DNA of 64,000 nucleotides. Origin: Wallemia ichthyophaga EXF-994 (taxonomy: Eukaryota > Basidiomycota > Wallemiomycetes > Wallemiales > Wallemiaceae). A model generated the notes under the pieces. The model searched no databases. It was not told where the DNA came from and worked only from the letters and a program-made list of their open reading frames with translations. The DNA is taken from positions 124,001-188,000 of the forward strand of contig NW_008806284.1 in NCBI RefSeq assembly GCF_000400465.1, written 5' to 3'. Both the position numbers and the translations under genes were made by a program. Shown here one piece after another: positions 1 through 10,600 of the stretch (the first letter of the stretch is position 1; every line of letters starts with the position of its first letter).

Positions 1-53
1 TAGTTTACTCACACTTTCGTTGATTCTACGCTCATCACCGTACACCACCAAGA

Positions 54-692
54 ATGACATCGGCAATTTTATTCGGATCTACGGGGGCAGTCGGGAAGCA
101 CCTTAAGGCGTGTTTGTTGAATAGCGCGGACATCAGCCACGTAACTGAAGCAGCTAGATCCGTGGATAACACCACCAACGGCAAACTCACCCAAATCAAA
201 CTAGACGCAAACACCAAATTACACCCCCAATACGATCTAGTATTCATTACTCTAGGCACAACAGCTAAAAACGCTGGTAGTTCAGAGAAGTTTGAAGAAA
301 TAGATAGGCATTTGGTCGTAAACCTAGCCAAGCAGGTTTCTAAAGATAGCGCGCACGTAATTTACTGCTCATCTGCTAATGCTAATCCAAATTCGACCTT
401 CTTATATCCACGTTCTAAGGGATTGACAGAGATGTCGTTGAGTGAACTCGGGTATAGCTCGACAACCATTTTCAGGCCTGGGTTTTTGAAGCACGCCAAG
501 AGATCAGATAGTAGACCTGCTGAGAGCTTCTTTGGGTATCTCACTGGTTTCCTCGGTTACTTTACATCTGCTGTAGAGATACCTGTACAGAAGCTTGGTG
601 AAAGCATGGTGTTAGCTGGATTAAAGCAGCTTAAAGAGAAATCTAACAAGACCATATTCGTATCCAACAAAGAAGCCCTGAACCTCAATTGA
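54..692 (+). CDS. FMP52: FMP52-like NAD(P)-binding protein
   Basis: Single-exon ORF of 212 aa. A Rossmann nucleotide-binding motif opens the protein (AILFGSTGAVGKHL, about residues 4-17), followed by the IYCSSANAN segment near residue 103 and the YPRSKG segment that in this atypical short-chain dehydrogenase group carries the Tyr and Lys. Length and layout match the fungal FMP52 / TIP30 (HTATIP2) family, which in yeast is linked to the mitochondrial outer membrane; its substrate is not known. The first ATG gives the full Rossmann strand, so I keep it as the start. The last 25 or so codons are repeated in decayed form about 525 bp downstream (near 1115-1200), so the 3' end took part in a local duplication. 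The family call is confident; the cellular role is only what is known of the family. Confidence 0.8.
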   Translation: MTSAILFGSTGAVGKHLKACLLNSADISHVTEAARSVDNTTNGKLTQIKLDANTKLHPQYDLVFITLGTTAKNAGSSEKFEEIDRHLVVNLAKQVSKDSAHVIYCSSANANPNSTFLYPRSKGLTEMSLSELGYSSTTIFRPGFLKHAKRSDSRPAESFFGYLTGFLGYFTSAVEIPVQKLGESMVLAGLKQLKEKSNKTIFVSNKEALNLN

Positions 693-1440
693 TTGTACTC
701 ATGTCATCATCATTTACACTTAATTCATGTCCAATCCATCCATATTCAAGCCAACGTCTATCTTCTCCTTAATCCTCCGATGCTATTATAAAAACACCAC
801 TGACCTCCCAACCACGATTCAGCCTAACTTCCAGTACGTCAAGAATGACTTAAGCAGCATACAAACTATGGATACACAAGACGAACACAGCTACAAGCAT
901 CTCTTTTCATCTTTTTAAAGGCCTATATTCATTTCGTTTCTGGAGTTACACTACCAGGTAAAAATCCCTATCTAGTGACCAGCGGGTTAACCTCACCGGT
1001 CGGATGCTTTGATTGCAGAGCTTCCAAGACCTCTGTGGTGAGCTTGGCACACCCAAAGATCCACCAAGAACGTTTGACGCCGATCCTGGCCTTCCTTGCT
1101 CCACATATCCTTCTGGTGAGATTATGTTTCTGGCTTGATCAAAGCAGCTTTAAGAGAATTCAAACAAGACTACATTCATGTCCAACAAACATATCCTGAA
1201 TCTTGGGTGATATTTATTTATACCCATACCATCACCATTTGCACTCAATTCATGTCCAATCCATCCATCTTCAAGCCAACGCCTGGCTTTCTCCTAAATC
1301 CTCCATCCCTATCAAAGAACATTACTGACCTCCCAACCATGATCCAACCCAACATCCAGTACATCAAGAATGACACAAGCAGCATACAAACTATGGATAC
1401 ACGCGACGATAACGGCTACATGTACCTCTTCGACGACAAA
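605..1440 (+). repeat. Diverged direct duplication of FMP52 tail plus flank
   Basis: Two copies lie about 525 bp apart. The left copy (about 605-900) contains the FMP52 3' end, its stop and an ORF beginning MSNPSIFKPT at 727. The right copy (about 1115-1440) contains a decayed FMP52 tail (still readable as NKTTFMSNKHILNL, broken by stops) followed by the same ORF start at 1252. Around the ORF starts the copies match at roughly nine bases in ten; elsewhere they are looser. Because the intact gene is on the left, the right copy is the derived one. The stretch 919-1110 between them shows no gene. Confidence 0.7.
727..918 (+). pseudogene. Truncated copy of unknown duplicated ORF
   Basis: 63 codons starting MSNPSIFKPT. 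The first 50 or so residues align with the longer ORF at 1252-1671 (shared TDLPT, IQPN, KND and SSIQTMDT blocks), then the reading ends at a stop after HLFSSF while its partner continues for about 85 more residues. Many differences between the copies are at third codon positions, which hints that the sequence was once, or still is, translated. I do not recognise the family. It may be a decayed gene or merely 3' UTR of FMP52. Confidence 0.35.
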
Positions 1441-1671
1441 GCTGAGCTCAACGATTACGAGCACAATGAATCACACAAACTAATTCTTCATAAAATTTTC
1501 CCAAATAAACTCAAACCAAAGAAAGTTCAGGGCTATCAAATCAAAGAGAGCAATATGAAACTCTATCACACTCTCACCTCCATATACCCAATCGTTGATG
1601 AGGATATCAACTACACTCCCGACTCTGCACTTCAAGGCTATGACCATATGGAAAAAACACTGTGTCTGTAA
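1252..1671 (+). CDS. Hypothetical protein, 139 aa (duplicated ORF)
   Basis: The frame is open further upstream, but ATG 1252 is chosen because it matches the start of the duplicated partner at 727. It has no signal peptide, no membrane segment and no domain I recognise; the second half is Lys, Tyr and His rich. The stop is 25 bp from the stop of the convergent Sds3-like gene, so there is little room for a 3' UTR. It sits in the right arm of the duplication that also carries a dead FMP52 tail, so it could be a relic. Coding status is uncertain. Confidence 0.35.
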   Translation: MSNPSIFKPTPGFLLNPPSLSKNITDLPTMIQPNIQYIKNDTSSIQTMDTRDDNGYMYLFDDKAELNDYEHNESHKLILHKIFPNKLKPKKVQGYQIKESNMKLYHTLTSIYPIVDEDINYTPDSALQGYDHMEKTLCL

Positions 1672-1696
1672 TATTATACATGTATTCAAATCTACC

Positions 1697-2581
1697 TCAC
1701 TTCCTTCTCCTCTTCTTACGAATTTCCATCATATCAGTATCAACATCCACCTCCTTCGCTGCGGTGAGTCCTGCATTTATACTCCTCCCAAGTCCCAGAA
1801 ATGGTCCCGTCATCCCTGCTGGTCCTGCCGGCATTTTCTTCTTTTTACCGTTCAAAACGCTGCTGATGGATGACGTGCCTAGAATATCCTCAAACGGCAC
1901 ACCTAAATAGCTACTGGGGGGAGCATTCAATTCGCTCTCCATTGTATTTCCATTCCCGTTAACGTTTCCACTACCACTAGTACTTCCATCTGCTTGCGTC
2001 GGTGTGCCACCTTGACTTGTGCTTGCATGACCTGATTTTCTATTGCGACTTGTGCGCGTAGATCTCGAGAAAGTGGAAGGATCAAGGAGGGAATCAGAGC
2101 CAACATCAGCGTCCTTCTCCTCCTTAAGTTTCCTCCTCTTTTCTTCAATAGCCTCGCTCAGCCTAGTTTTGATAGAGCGCTGTACGACGTCGTATTCCTC
2201 CTGTACGCGTGCCCGCTCTATCTCATACAGGGAGCGAGCCGAGTCCATTGCGTATCCGTGAGCGTGCTTCACTGCCGAAAGCTGCGCGTCACGCTCTAGA
2301 CTGAGTTCGTACAATCGGAGTGTCTGTTCGCGGCATATCATCGGTGCTCCTGTGCTGGGTGCACGTGTTGCATCGTATGCTGTCGTCGGCGTCGTTGATA
2401 GGAGGTGGTTGTGCACGTCGAGCAATCTGTTGTGTGTTTCGAGGAATATCAGGTCACGCTTCTCGTAAGTCTCCCCCGTTTGTCGGCTTAGTTTCTCCAC
2501 TAAATCCCGCCGCTTCTTATCCCGCTTCGTCTCCGGCGCTTCACTCGTCCAGCCCAGCTCGTTTCCAACTTCAGACGACAT
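1697..2581 (-). CDS. Sds3/Dep1-like subunit of the Rpd3 histone deacetylase complex
   Basis: Single exon, 294 aa. Residues about 85-160 form a charged helical region (LYELSLERDAQLSAVKHAHG, then RARVQEEYDVVQRSIKTRL and EKRRKLKEEKD) with the spacing of the Sds3-like (Dep1/Sds3/BRMS1) domain, which in Rpd3L/Sin3 complexes makes coiled-coil contacts that stabilise the deacetylase. The C-terminal half is low complexity (Ser, Thr, Gly, Asn) and ends in a basic KKRRRK run that could be a nuclear signal. The start ATG is 110 bp from the ATG of the divergent UTP22 gene, so the two share a promoter region. The family assignment rests on the coiled-coil pattern, not on a catalytic motif, so it is moderate. 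Confidence 0.6.
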   Translation of the reverse strand: MSSEVGNELGWTSEAPETKRDKKRRDLVEKLSRQTGETYEKRDLIFLETHNRLLDVHNHLLSTTPTTAYDATRAPSTGAPMICREQTLRLYELSLERDAQLSAVKHAHGYAMDSARSLYEIERARVQEEYDVVQRSIKTRLSEAIEEKRRKLKEEKDADVGSDSLLDPSTFSRSTRTSRNRKSGHASTSQGGTPTQADGSTSGSGNVNGNGNTMESELNAPPSSYLGVPFEDILGTSSISSVLNGKKKKMPAGPAGMTGPFLGLGRSINAGLTAAKEVDVDTDMMEIRKKRRRK

Positions 2582-2691
2582 TGTGGTGTGTGTTGAAGGT
2601 GTGGGTGGGGAATTAAATTAATTTGATTTTCCATTTAAATTTAATCAATTATATCCATATTTACATTTCTTCTCCTTGCTTACACTCGTTC

Positions 2692-5600
2692 ATGGTCAAA
2701 CGCACTCAAATGGCAAGCATCGCATAGTTTTGGGAGATGGCTCACCTGACTCCCCCTATAGGATTCCAGCGATGGTGGCAGCGAAAGCGCCAGCGATTTC
2801 GACTATGAGGCGATGAACGCTATAGCTGAGGACAGCTATAAAGAGCCAAACGAATTCGAGGACAGCGACAGCGACAAGGATAATATGAATGTCGACAGTG
2901 AAGACGCTCAAACTCTCAAGTCAAACGGTGGTGCATTCAGAGCACCAACTAAAGACGAAGTTCAATCACTCAAAGAGACAGGAGAACTATTCAAATCAAA
3001 TCTATTCAGGCTTCAGGTGGGTCAGTGGTTTTTACGGTCGATGCGCTAAATAAGCAACCCAGATTGAATCCCTTCTCGAGGAGATACAACAGCCGTCTTC
3101 TCAGGCTGAAAGTCTGACACACGCACTACACGCTATCAGGAACCTCATAATAGATCTTAAACCCATTCCTAAATCACAGGATGGCAAATTATCAACCAAA
3201 GAAGCCAACAGCTATCTCAAAAAGCATCACCTCAGCTTGCCTCTATCCAGGGAAATCCCGCTAGACGTCAATTGGGGAGTCGGATTCGATAAACCTCACA
3301 CTGTTCAAGTTGGTGGTGCATGGCCACTTAAAACCGGCGTCAAAAGGCGGTCGAGCAAGAAGAAAGCTTGGCAAGTCACTCTCGCTGTATTCCTCCCTTC
3401 CCACCTCATCCAAGAGAAGGATCATATGAATGACAGGTGGCTCTTCAAACAAGCCTTCTACGTTACCATATTGGCTGAAGTCTTGGCAAACAGTAAGCTG
3501 GAGGTGGATGTACAAGTGACGCATGAGAATGGTTTGGAATTAGAACCGGTAATCAACATAACCGGTAAGAAGGGCAGCAAATTTATTCCCAGCAATGCAA
3601 CAATCACTATTGTCCCTGCATTAGGTCATCCTTGTCCATTCAAACCCCTCAGCAAAATATCACCTGCTAAGATTGGTTCGAAATTGAGCAATGCATTTAT
3701 CAAGCCATCATTACTAACAACTCACCTGTCGTACTTGTACAATATCGCAGAAACAGTCCCTGCTTTCAGAGACGCTGTCAAATTACTCAAAATTTGGTCA
3801 AACCAGAGAGCCCTTGAGTGGTTCTTGGAGGGTTTTAATGCTGAGTTTTTGGTTGCGCTGCTTGTTGAAGGTGATCAACATGGCAGCAAACGTGTTGGAA
3901 AAGGACTCAGCTCGTATCAGCTTTTCAAAGCAGTGATGGATCTTATAGCCCAGACTGATTTTAGTAATGTCTTCATCAAGAGTACTTCTGCCAGTGGGTT
4001 TTCACAGGAGGATTTTGTGGGTAGCTCTACTTTACTTTTCGTCGATCCTACACGCACATTTAATTTCATGGACGGTCTCTTGCCTGAGGATGTCCAAGTG
4101 ATGGCCTTCGAAGCTAAGATGACACTTGACGCACTCAGCGACGAAAGTGATAGATTTGAAGAGACATTTATGCGTGACTTGCGCAACCCCATGCCCAGAT
4201 TCGATCTGTTAGGCAAGACGACATTGCCATTGAAACTGATGAAGAAGATGAAGAAGGGTGTGAATGTAAGACAGTCCATCGCATCAATTCTCACACAGGC
4301 ACTTGGTAATCGGGTAAAAGTGATCAATTTACAAATCCACAATGACAACATAGTCATAGGGTTGATACTTGAATCTGAAATGGCTGGTAGGATGGTCGAC
4401 CATGGGCCGCCCGCCGAAGATAAAGAGGGATGTGAGCAATTCAGAGCATTCTGGGGGGAGGTGTCAGACATGAGGCGATTCAAGGATGGAAAGATAAACG
4501 AGAGTGTAGTATGGACGCAGGGAGGATCGAAAGAACACATTCCAATCCAAATTGTGAAATGGATTCTCGGACGTCATTTCCACATGGAAGGATTCACATT
4601 CATAGCTGAAGAATTCGACGGATTGCTAGACGCCGGTGCGGTAGATGGAGTTACGACATTCAACGATTTTGACACACCCCTGCAATCCTACGATGACTTC
4701 CAGAGGATGTTGCGCGACATGACCAGTCTGCCACTGGAAGTAATGAACGTTTCCCCATCTACACCCCTCCTACGCCACACATCACCATATCCACAACCCA
4801 CGCGCGATATGAACAGATTCGGTCTCACGCCTACTTCTGCGCGATACATTCCGGCAGCCGAGATGAATGTGCAGTTCGAAAGCAGTGGTAAGTGGCCAGA
4901 CGACTTGGGGGCAATCCAAGTGACGAAAGCCGCGTTCCTCGAAGCATTAGGTGAAGAGCTACAAAAAGGGGGTGAGTACACAGCGCAAGTAGTCATCGAT
5001 CACCCCCTTCCTTGCGACATAGAAGATGCGGTTTCACTAGAAGTCGTCAACGACCGAGGCTATGCATGGAAGCTACGCATCCAGCACGACAGAGAGCTGA
5101 CGCTGCTCGAGAGGAAGCTCAACGACAAGAGCGGTACGACAGACACTCAAAGACAGCATTTGAAGGGTGTGCGCGAGAGGTACATGCAGAAATTTTCCCA
5201 TAAACCCCGCCACCACCAGGCCGTGATGGCTCTCACGCACAGGTTTAAAGCCTACGCTAAGACGGTGAGGCTCGTGTCACGCTGGGTGGATGCCCATCTC
5301 CTTTCCCCTCACGTGACCCACGAGTTCGTCGAGCTAGTTGTGGCTAGTGTGTTCCTCAACAGTGGCACATACGCACCACCAGCGACAGCAGCACTCGGTT
5401 TCCTCCGCTCTGTTATGCTACTTGCAGAGTGGCAATTCAAACAAGAGCCCTTGCTCGTGCCTCTTTACACAGCGTCGCAGATGCAAGAGGAGCACGTAGA
5501 CAAGAAAGTAGTTTTCCCTGCTCGAGAACGAAGTGGAGCGGAGAAGGCGTTTGAAATACTGCGCAGAACGGATCCAGACGTCACTACGACTGCCATGTTC

Positions 5601-6237
5601 GTAGCTACAGAGCGCGATTCTTCAGGCGGAAACTTCACACATCGCAAACCAACCACCGTCGTCGCTGGCCGTTTGCAGGCTGTCGCAAAGGCTGCAATGG
5701 ATGCACTGGTGCATAAAGATGGACTGGAAGTTATGGTGCGTTAGCGTGTACTGCCGTCTTCCCTGCTAACGGTTTCGCTATAGCATCTGTTCAAATCTCC
5801 CACTCATATCTACGATTTCGTCGTCTACCTCAAACCGATTGCTAACACCCGTCTTTATCAGTCGCTCCTCGATGATAGATATAAGGCTGGGGATGTCGAT
5901 ATTTCGAATGAACCGCTCGTCGGTTTTGACCCGACTGCCTTACTCGTCGAACATCTTGAACGCGTTTATGGAGATGTACTTCTCTTTTTCCATGATAAGT
6001 GCGGTGGTTGTATAGTGGGTGCACTGTGGAATCCTACATACAACGCACCTCGCAAGTGGAAAGTTGGACTGCATTATCCAGTCAAGCCGACCGATGTGAG
6101 TGATTTTTAATCATTTCTCACCCAACTAACCACCTTTGTAGCAGGGCAAAGATGAAGTAGTCATCGACAAGCAGGCTATTATTGCAGAGATAGCTGCACT
6201 TGGTTATGACATGATGGATAGCATCGGACACGCATAA
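2692..6237 (+). CDS. UTP22: UTP22 / Nrap, U3 snoRNP and pre-rRNA processing factor
   Basis: Five exons: 2692-2712, 2762-3016, 3063-5735, 5784-6095 and 6142-6237, giving about 1118 aa, close to human Nrap. The protein starts MVKRTQM, has an acidic Ser/Asp-rich N-terminus, then the Nrap nucleotidyltransferase-like and helical modules (LPLSREIPLDVNWGVGF region; LKIWSNQRALEWF; final PRKWKVGLHYPVKP). UTP22 works in the 90S pre-ribosome in the nucleolus and, in yeast, links to the CURI complex. The first intron (2713-2761) starts with GC rather than GT (GCAAGC) but is the splice that puts a start ATG in frame with exon 2. The last acceptor is a tandem TAGCAG, so one Gln (6142-6144) may be skipped. 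It is divergent from the Sds3-like gene. Confidence 0.88.
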
Positions 6238-6276
6238 TTTATTAGAATTAGTTTTAAAATCATGCATTCTCAACGG

Positions 6277-7488
6277 TTAAATATTACTGTAGTCAATTGG
6301 CGTTTCGTGTTTCTTGTTGTCTTGTAATTTACGCGCAGCCTTAGCAAAGTCGTCTTGTCTTACGAAGTCTCTCTCATCACGAATAGCAACCATACCAGCT
6401 TCTGTGCAGACATTACGCAAATCGGCACCATTAAAGTTCTCACAGAGTTTAGCAACCGATTCAAAGTCGATTTCACCCTCTTTATTTATATCCTTAGCGT
6501 GAATTTTGAGAATTTCAGTTCTTCCAGTTGCATTTGCGAGAGGGATAAAGATCTTTCTATCCAAACGACCAGGACGCATAAGAGCAGGATCGAGAGTATC
6601 AGGTCTGTTTGTAGCCATGATAACTTTAGTTTTACCAAGATTATCGAAACCGTCTAGCTGGTTGAGTAGCTCCATTAAAGTTCTCTGTATTTCACGATCA
6701 GCGGATGTACCTTCACTAAACCTACGGCCACCGATAGCGTCAATTTCGTCCATGAAGATGATGCAAGGCTCGTGCTCCTTGGCGTAACCGAACATTTCCC
6801 TAATGACTCTGGCTGATTCACCGATGAACTTGTCAACGATGGCAGATGAGACGACTTTGAGGAAGTTGGTTTGGAGGGTAGCAGCACATGCGCGTGCGAT
6901 TAGAGTTTTACCTGTACCAGGAGGACCGTATAAGAGGACACCTTTAGGGGGATTGATGCCAACTCTAGAGAAGAGTTCAGGGTTGTTTAGGGGTAACTCG
7001 ATGACTTCTCTGAGTTCTCTGATTTGATCAGTTAAACCACCAATACCCGCGAAAGAAGCTTCACCAGGGTTTTCCATGGACATGTTATACACCATTGGAT
7101 CAACTTCACGTGGGAGTATTCTCATGATGGTGAGTGTGGTCATGTCGAGGGAAACTCTAACACCTTGTATGAGTTTTGATTGGTTGATTGTCGGTCTAGC
7201 GTGTACAACGTATCTAGGACCGGAAGAAGCTTTAACGATGAATCTCTCGCTGTCGAGTTGCTTAAGCACTTCACCAATAATCTGACCAACAGATTGCAAC
7301 GATTTCATGTCTTCCTCTGTTTGATTGAAAGAGCCATCCATGTCTTTGATATTCCTGCGTATATTCCTCAGCCTCTCACTCAATTGCTCATGTTCTGTGA
7401 TCTTTGAGCGATATTCCCTAAGTGCATCTGCGCTGTGTGTAAGATATTTACTCTATAAAAAATCAATAAACCAACCTTCCTGTGACAT
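6277..7488 (-). CDS. RPT4: 26S proteasome regulatory ATPase subunit Rpt4
   Basis: Two exons on the minus strand: 7488-7476 (MSQE plus one base) and 7427-6277; 387 aa, the length of human PSMC6. It has the N-terminal coiled coil, an OB-like domain and one AAA+ domain with Walker A GPPGTGKT, Walker [13 protein letters not shown], the SRH ([21 protein letters not shown]) and the family C-terminus. Its pattern of residues picks out Rpt4 among the six Rpt ATPases. It unfolds and translocates ubiquitylated substrates into the 20S core. The first exon codes for only four residues plus one base; acceptor choice CGCAG/ATGCAC restores the expected DALREYR start of the coiled coil. It is divergent from clathrin heavy chain with 208 bp between the start codons. 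Confidence 0.95.
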
Positions 7489-7696
7489 TTCCTTCAGTTT
7501 TTGGTGGTATTTGGTTGAGATGCATAGCCGCGTCATCAACGGATAAAAAGTTTGAAAAGATAATTACAATATTTAGTATACTTAATTTAAGTTTAATAAC
7601 TCATTGATATTTACATTTATTCTTTGATCCATCTCCCATCTCTAATCCACCTCTTGAACAACCACCACAACCACCAATTCCCTTGATTTATAAAAT
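7489..7696. promoter_or_regulatory. Divergent promoter region RPT4 / CHC1
   Basis: This AT-rich interval separates the start codons of two highly conserved divergent genes and must hold both promoters. Poly-AT tracts lie in the middle (about 7550-7625). I do not see a clear proteasome control element (GGTGGCAAA) or a convincing TATA box, so specific sites are not called. Confidence 0.5.
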
Positions 7697-10600
7697 ATGG
7701 CCGAGCGCCCCATCCAAGTGAGATTTATAATTTATATCTTATAATCCTGTCTTACGCGTTTAAGTTCTCTGAACATTTACAACTCACTGCTCTGGGTATC
7801 AACCCCGCCAGCATCAGCTTCCAGACACTAACCATGTCCTCTGACAAGTTCATCTGTGTCCGTGAAGGCGATGGTGGGGCAACTCCAAAGCAAGTCGTTA
7901 TCGTCGATCTCAACGACATCAACAACGTTATCAGAAGGCCTATATCTGCTGATTCTGCTATTATGCATCCAGATAGAAAACTCATCGCGTTAAAAGCAGG
8001 TAAACAGCTACAGCTTTTCAACCTTGAGCTTAAGCAGAAAGTCAAATCTCACCTCTCAAACGATGACGTCGTCTACTGGTCCTGGTTGAATCAATCCACT
8101 CTGGGTCTTGTCACTGATTCATCCGTTTTTCACTGGGATATCGATGCTATCGGTGAAAATGCCCCTGTCAAAGTTTTTGATCGTCATCCAAATCTCGCCG
8201 GTTCCCAAATTATCAACTATAGATCCACTGAAGATGGTAAATGGATGGCCCTCATTGGTATTGCCAGCAACTCCAACCCAGACGGCTTTCGCATCAAGGG
8301 CGCAATGCAGCTTTACTCACGTGATAGAGGCGTTTCTCAACCAATAGAAGGTCACGCTGCTGCCTTCTCTGAACTAAAACTCGATGGAAACGCAAACCCT
8401 TCGAAGCTCTTCGCTTTCGCTGTCCGTACTGGCTCAGGCGCCAAACTTCACATTGTCGAAATTGACTACCAAAGTGGTCAAACGCCATACACAAAGAAAG
8501 CTATCGATGTCTTTTTCCCCGCCGAAGCTGCAACGGATTTCCCCGTCGCAATGCAAATATCCAAGAAATACGGCATCATCTATTTGATTACAAAGTTTGG
8601 CTTTGTTCATCTCTATGATATCGAAAACGGTGCTTGCATCTACATGAATAGAATTTCTGGTGATACCGTCTTTGTCACTGCTGAACACGAAGCCACAGAT
8701 GGTTTGATTGGTGTAAATAGAAAGGGCCAAGTTTTATCCGTTTCAATTGACGAGAATACCGTAATTCCTTACATTCTTAGCACTCTCAATAACGTTGAGT
8801 TAGCATTCAAGCTCGCAAGTCGTGGAAACCTTCCAGGTGCTGATGACTTGTATTTGGCTCAATACCAGAATCTCATGGCTAACCAACAATACAATGATGC
8901 TGCCAAGATCGCTGCTAACTCTCCACGTGGCATTCTTCGTACCCCAACCACCATTGAACAATTCAAGTCTCTTCCAGCTGTACCAGGTCAATTATCGCCT
9001 ATACTTCAATACTTTGGTATCCTTTTGGAAAAGGGCGAGCTCAACAAGTTTGAATCACTTGAGCTTTCTCGTCCTGTTCTTCAGCAAGGTCGCAAGCAAC
9101 TCCTCGAAAAGTGGTTGAAAGAGAATAAATTGGAGTGTTCTGAGGAGCTTGGTGATATTGTCCGCTTGCACGACATGACTCTTGCTCTGTCAATTTACTT
9201 ACGCGCAAACATTCCGAACAAAGTTGTTGCAAGCTTTGCAGAGACTGGTCAATTCAACAAAATTCTCGTCTACTCTCAAAAAGTCAACTACACGCCAGAT
9301 TACGCTTTGTTGATGCAGCACATTGTCCGCGTCAACCCAGACCAAGCTGCCGAATTTGCCAGTCAAATTGTCAACGATGAGGCTGGTCCAAAAATTGACA
9401 TTGAGAGGGTGGTTGATGTTTTCCTTGGTCAAAATCTCATCCAGCAAGCTACTTCCTTCTTACTGGATGCTCTTAAGGAAAACAAGCCAGAGCAGGGTCA
9501 CTTACAGACTCGCTTGTTAGAGATTAATCTCATCAACGCTCCTCAAGTAGCCGATGCTATTCTTGGAAATGCCATGTTTACTCACTTTGATCACCCACGC
9601 ATCGCAAACTTGTGTGAAAAAGCTGGTTTACTTCAACGTGCATTGGAGTTATACCAAGATACCAATGACCTCAAGCGTGTTGTCGTACATACTCCATTGC
9701 TCAATCAAGAATGGCTCGTAAATTACTTCGGTCAATTGACCGTTGATCAGACCTTTGCTTGTTTGAATGAAATGCTAAAGGTGAACATCAGACAAACGCT
9801 TCCAATGGTTGTTCAAATTGCTACAAAGTACAGCGAACTGCTTGGATCTCACAAGCTCATCGAGTTGTTTGAAAATTTCAAGACATTTGAAGGTCTTTAC
9901 TACTTCCTCGGATCAGTTGTTAACTTAAGTGAAGACTCTGAAGTTCACTTCAAGTATATTCAAGCTGCTACTCGTACCGGTCAAATTCGTGAAGTTGAGA
10001 GAATTGTTCGTGAATCCAACTTTTACAATCCAGAAAAAGTCAAAAACTTCCTGAAAGAAGTTAAGCTTCCTGATCAGCTTCCTCTTATCATCGTTTGTGA
10101 CAGATATGACTACGTCCACGATCTCGTTCTCTATCTCTTCCAAAACGGACTCACACAGTTCATTTCTACATATGTACAGCAAGTCAACTCAGCTCGTTTA
10201 CCTCAAGTTGTAGGTGGATTGTTAGATGTTGATTGTGATGAGCAAACCATCAAAAACTTGCTCTCATCTGTCTATGGGTTGTTCGATGTCAACGAGCTCG
10301 TTGATGAAGTTGAAAAGCGTAACCGCCTTAAATTGATCCTTCCTTGGCTTGAAGGACGCATCAACGCTGGTCAGGAAGATGCTGCTATTTACAATGCTTT
10401 GGCCAAGATCTACATTGACAGCAACAACAATCCAGAGCATTTCTTGAAAGAGAACAACATTTATGAACCACTCGTTGTTGGCAAATATTGTGAGAAGCGT
10501 GATCCATACCTCGCTTTCATTGCCTTCGCTAAGGGATTCTGCGATGACGAGTTGATTGCTATCACTAATGAAAATGGCATGTACAAGCACCAAGCACGCT

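Noticed and set aside
975-1199. 74-codon ORF between the duplicated segments
   Set aside because: It crosses the dead FMP52 tail in another frame and has no family features.
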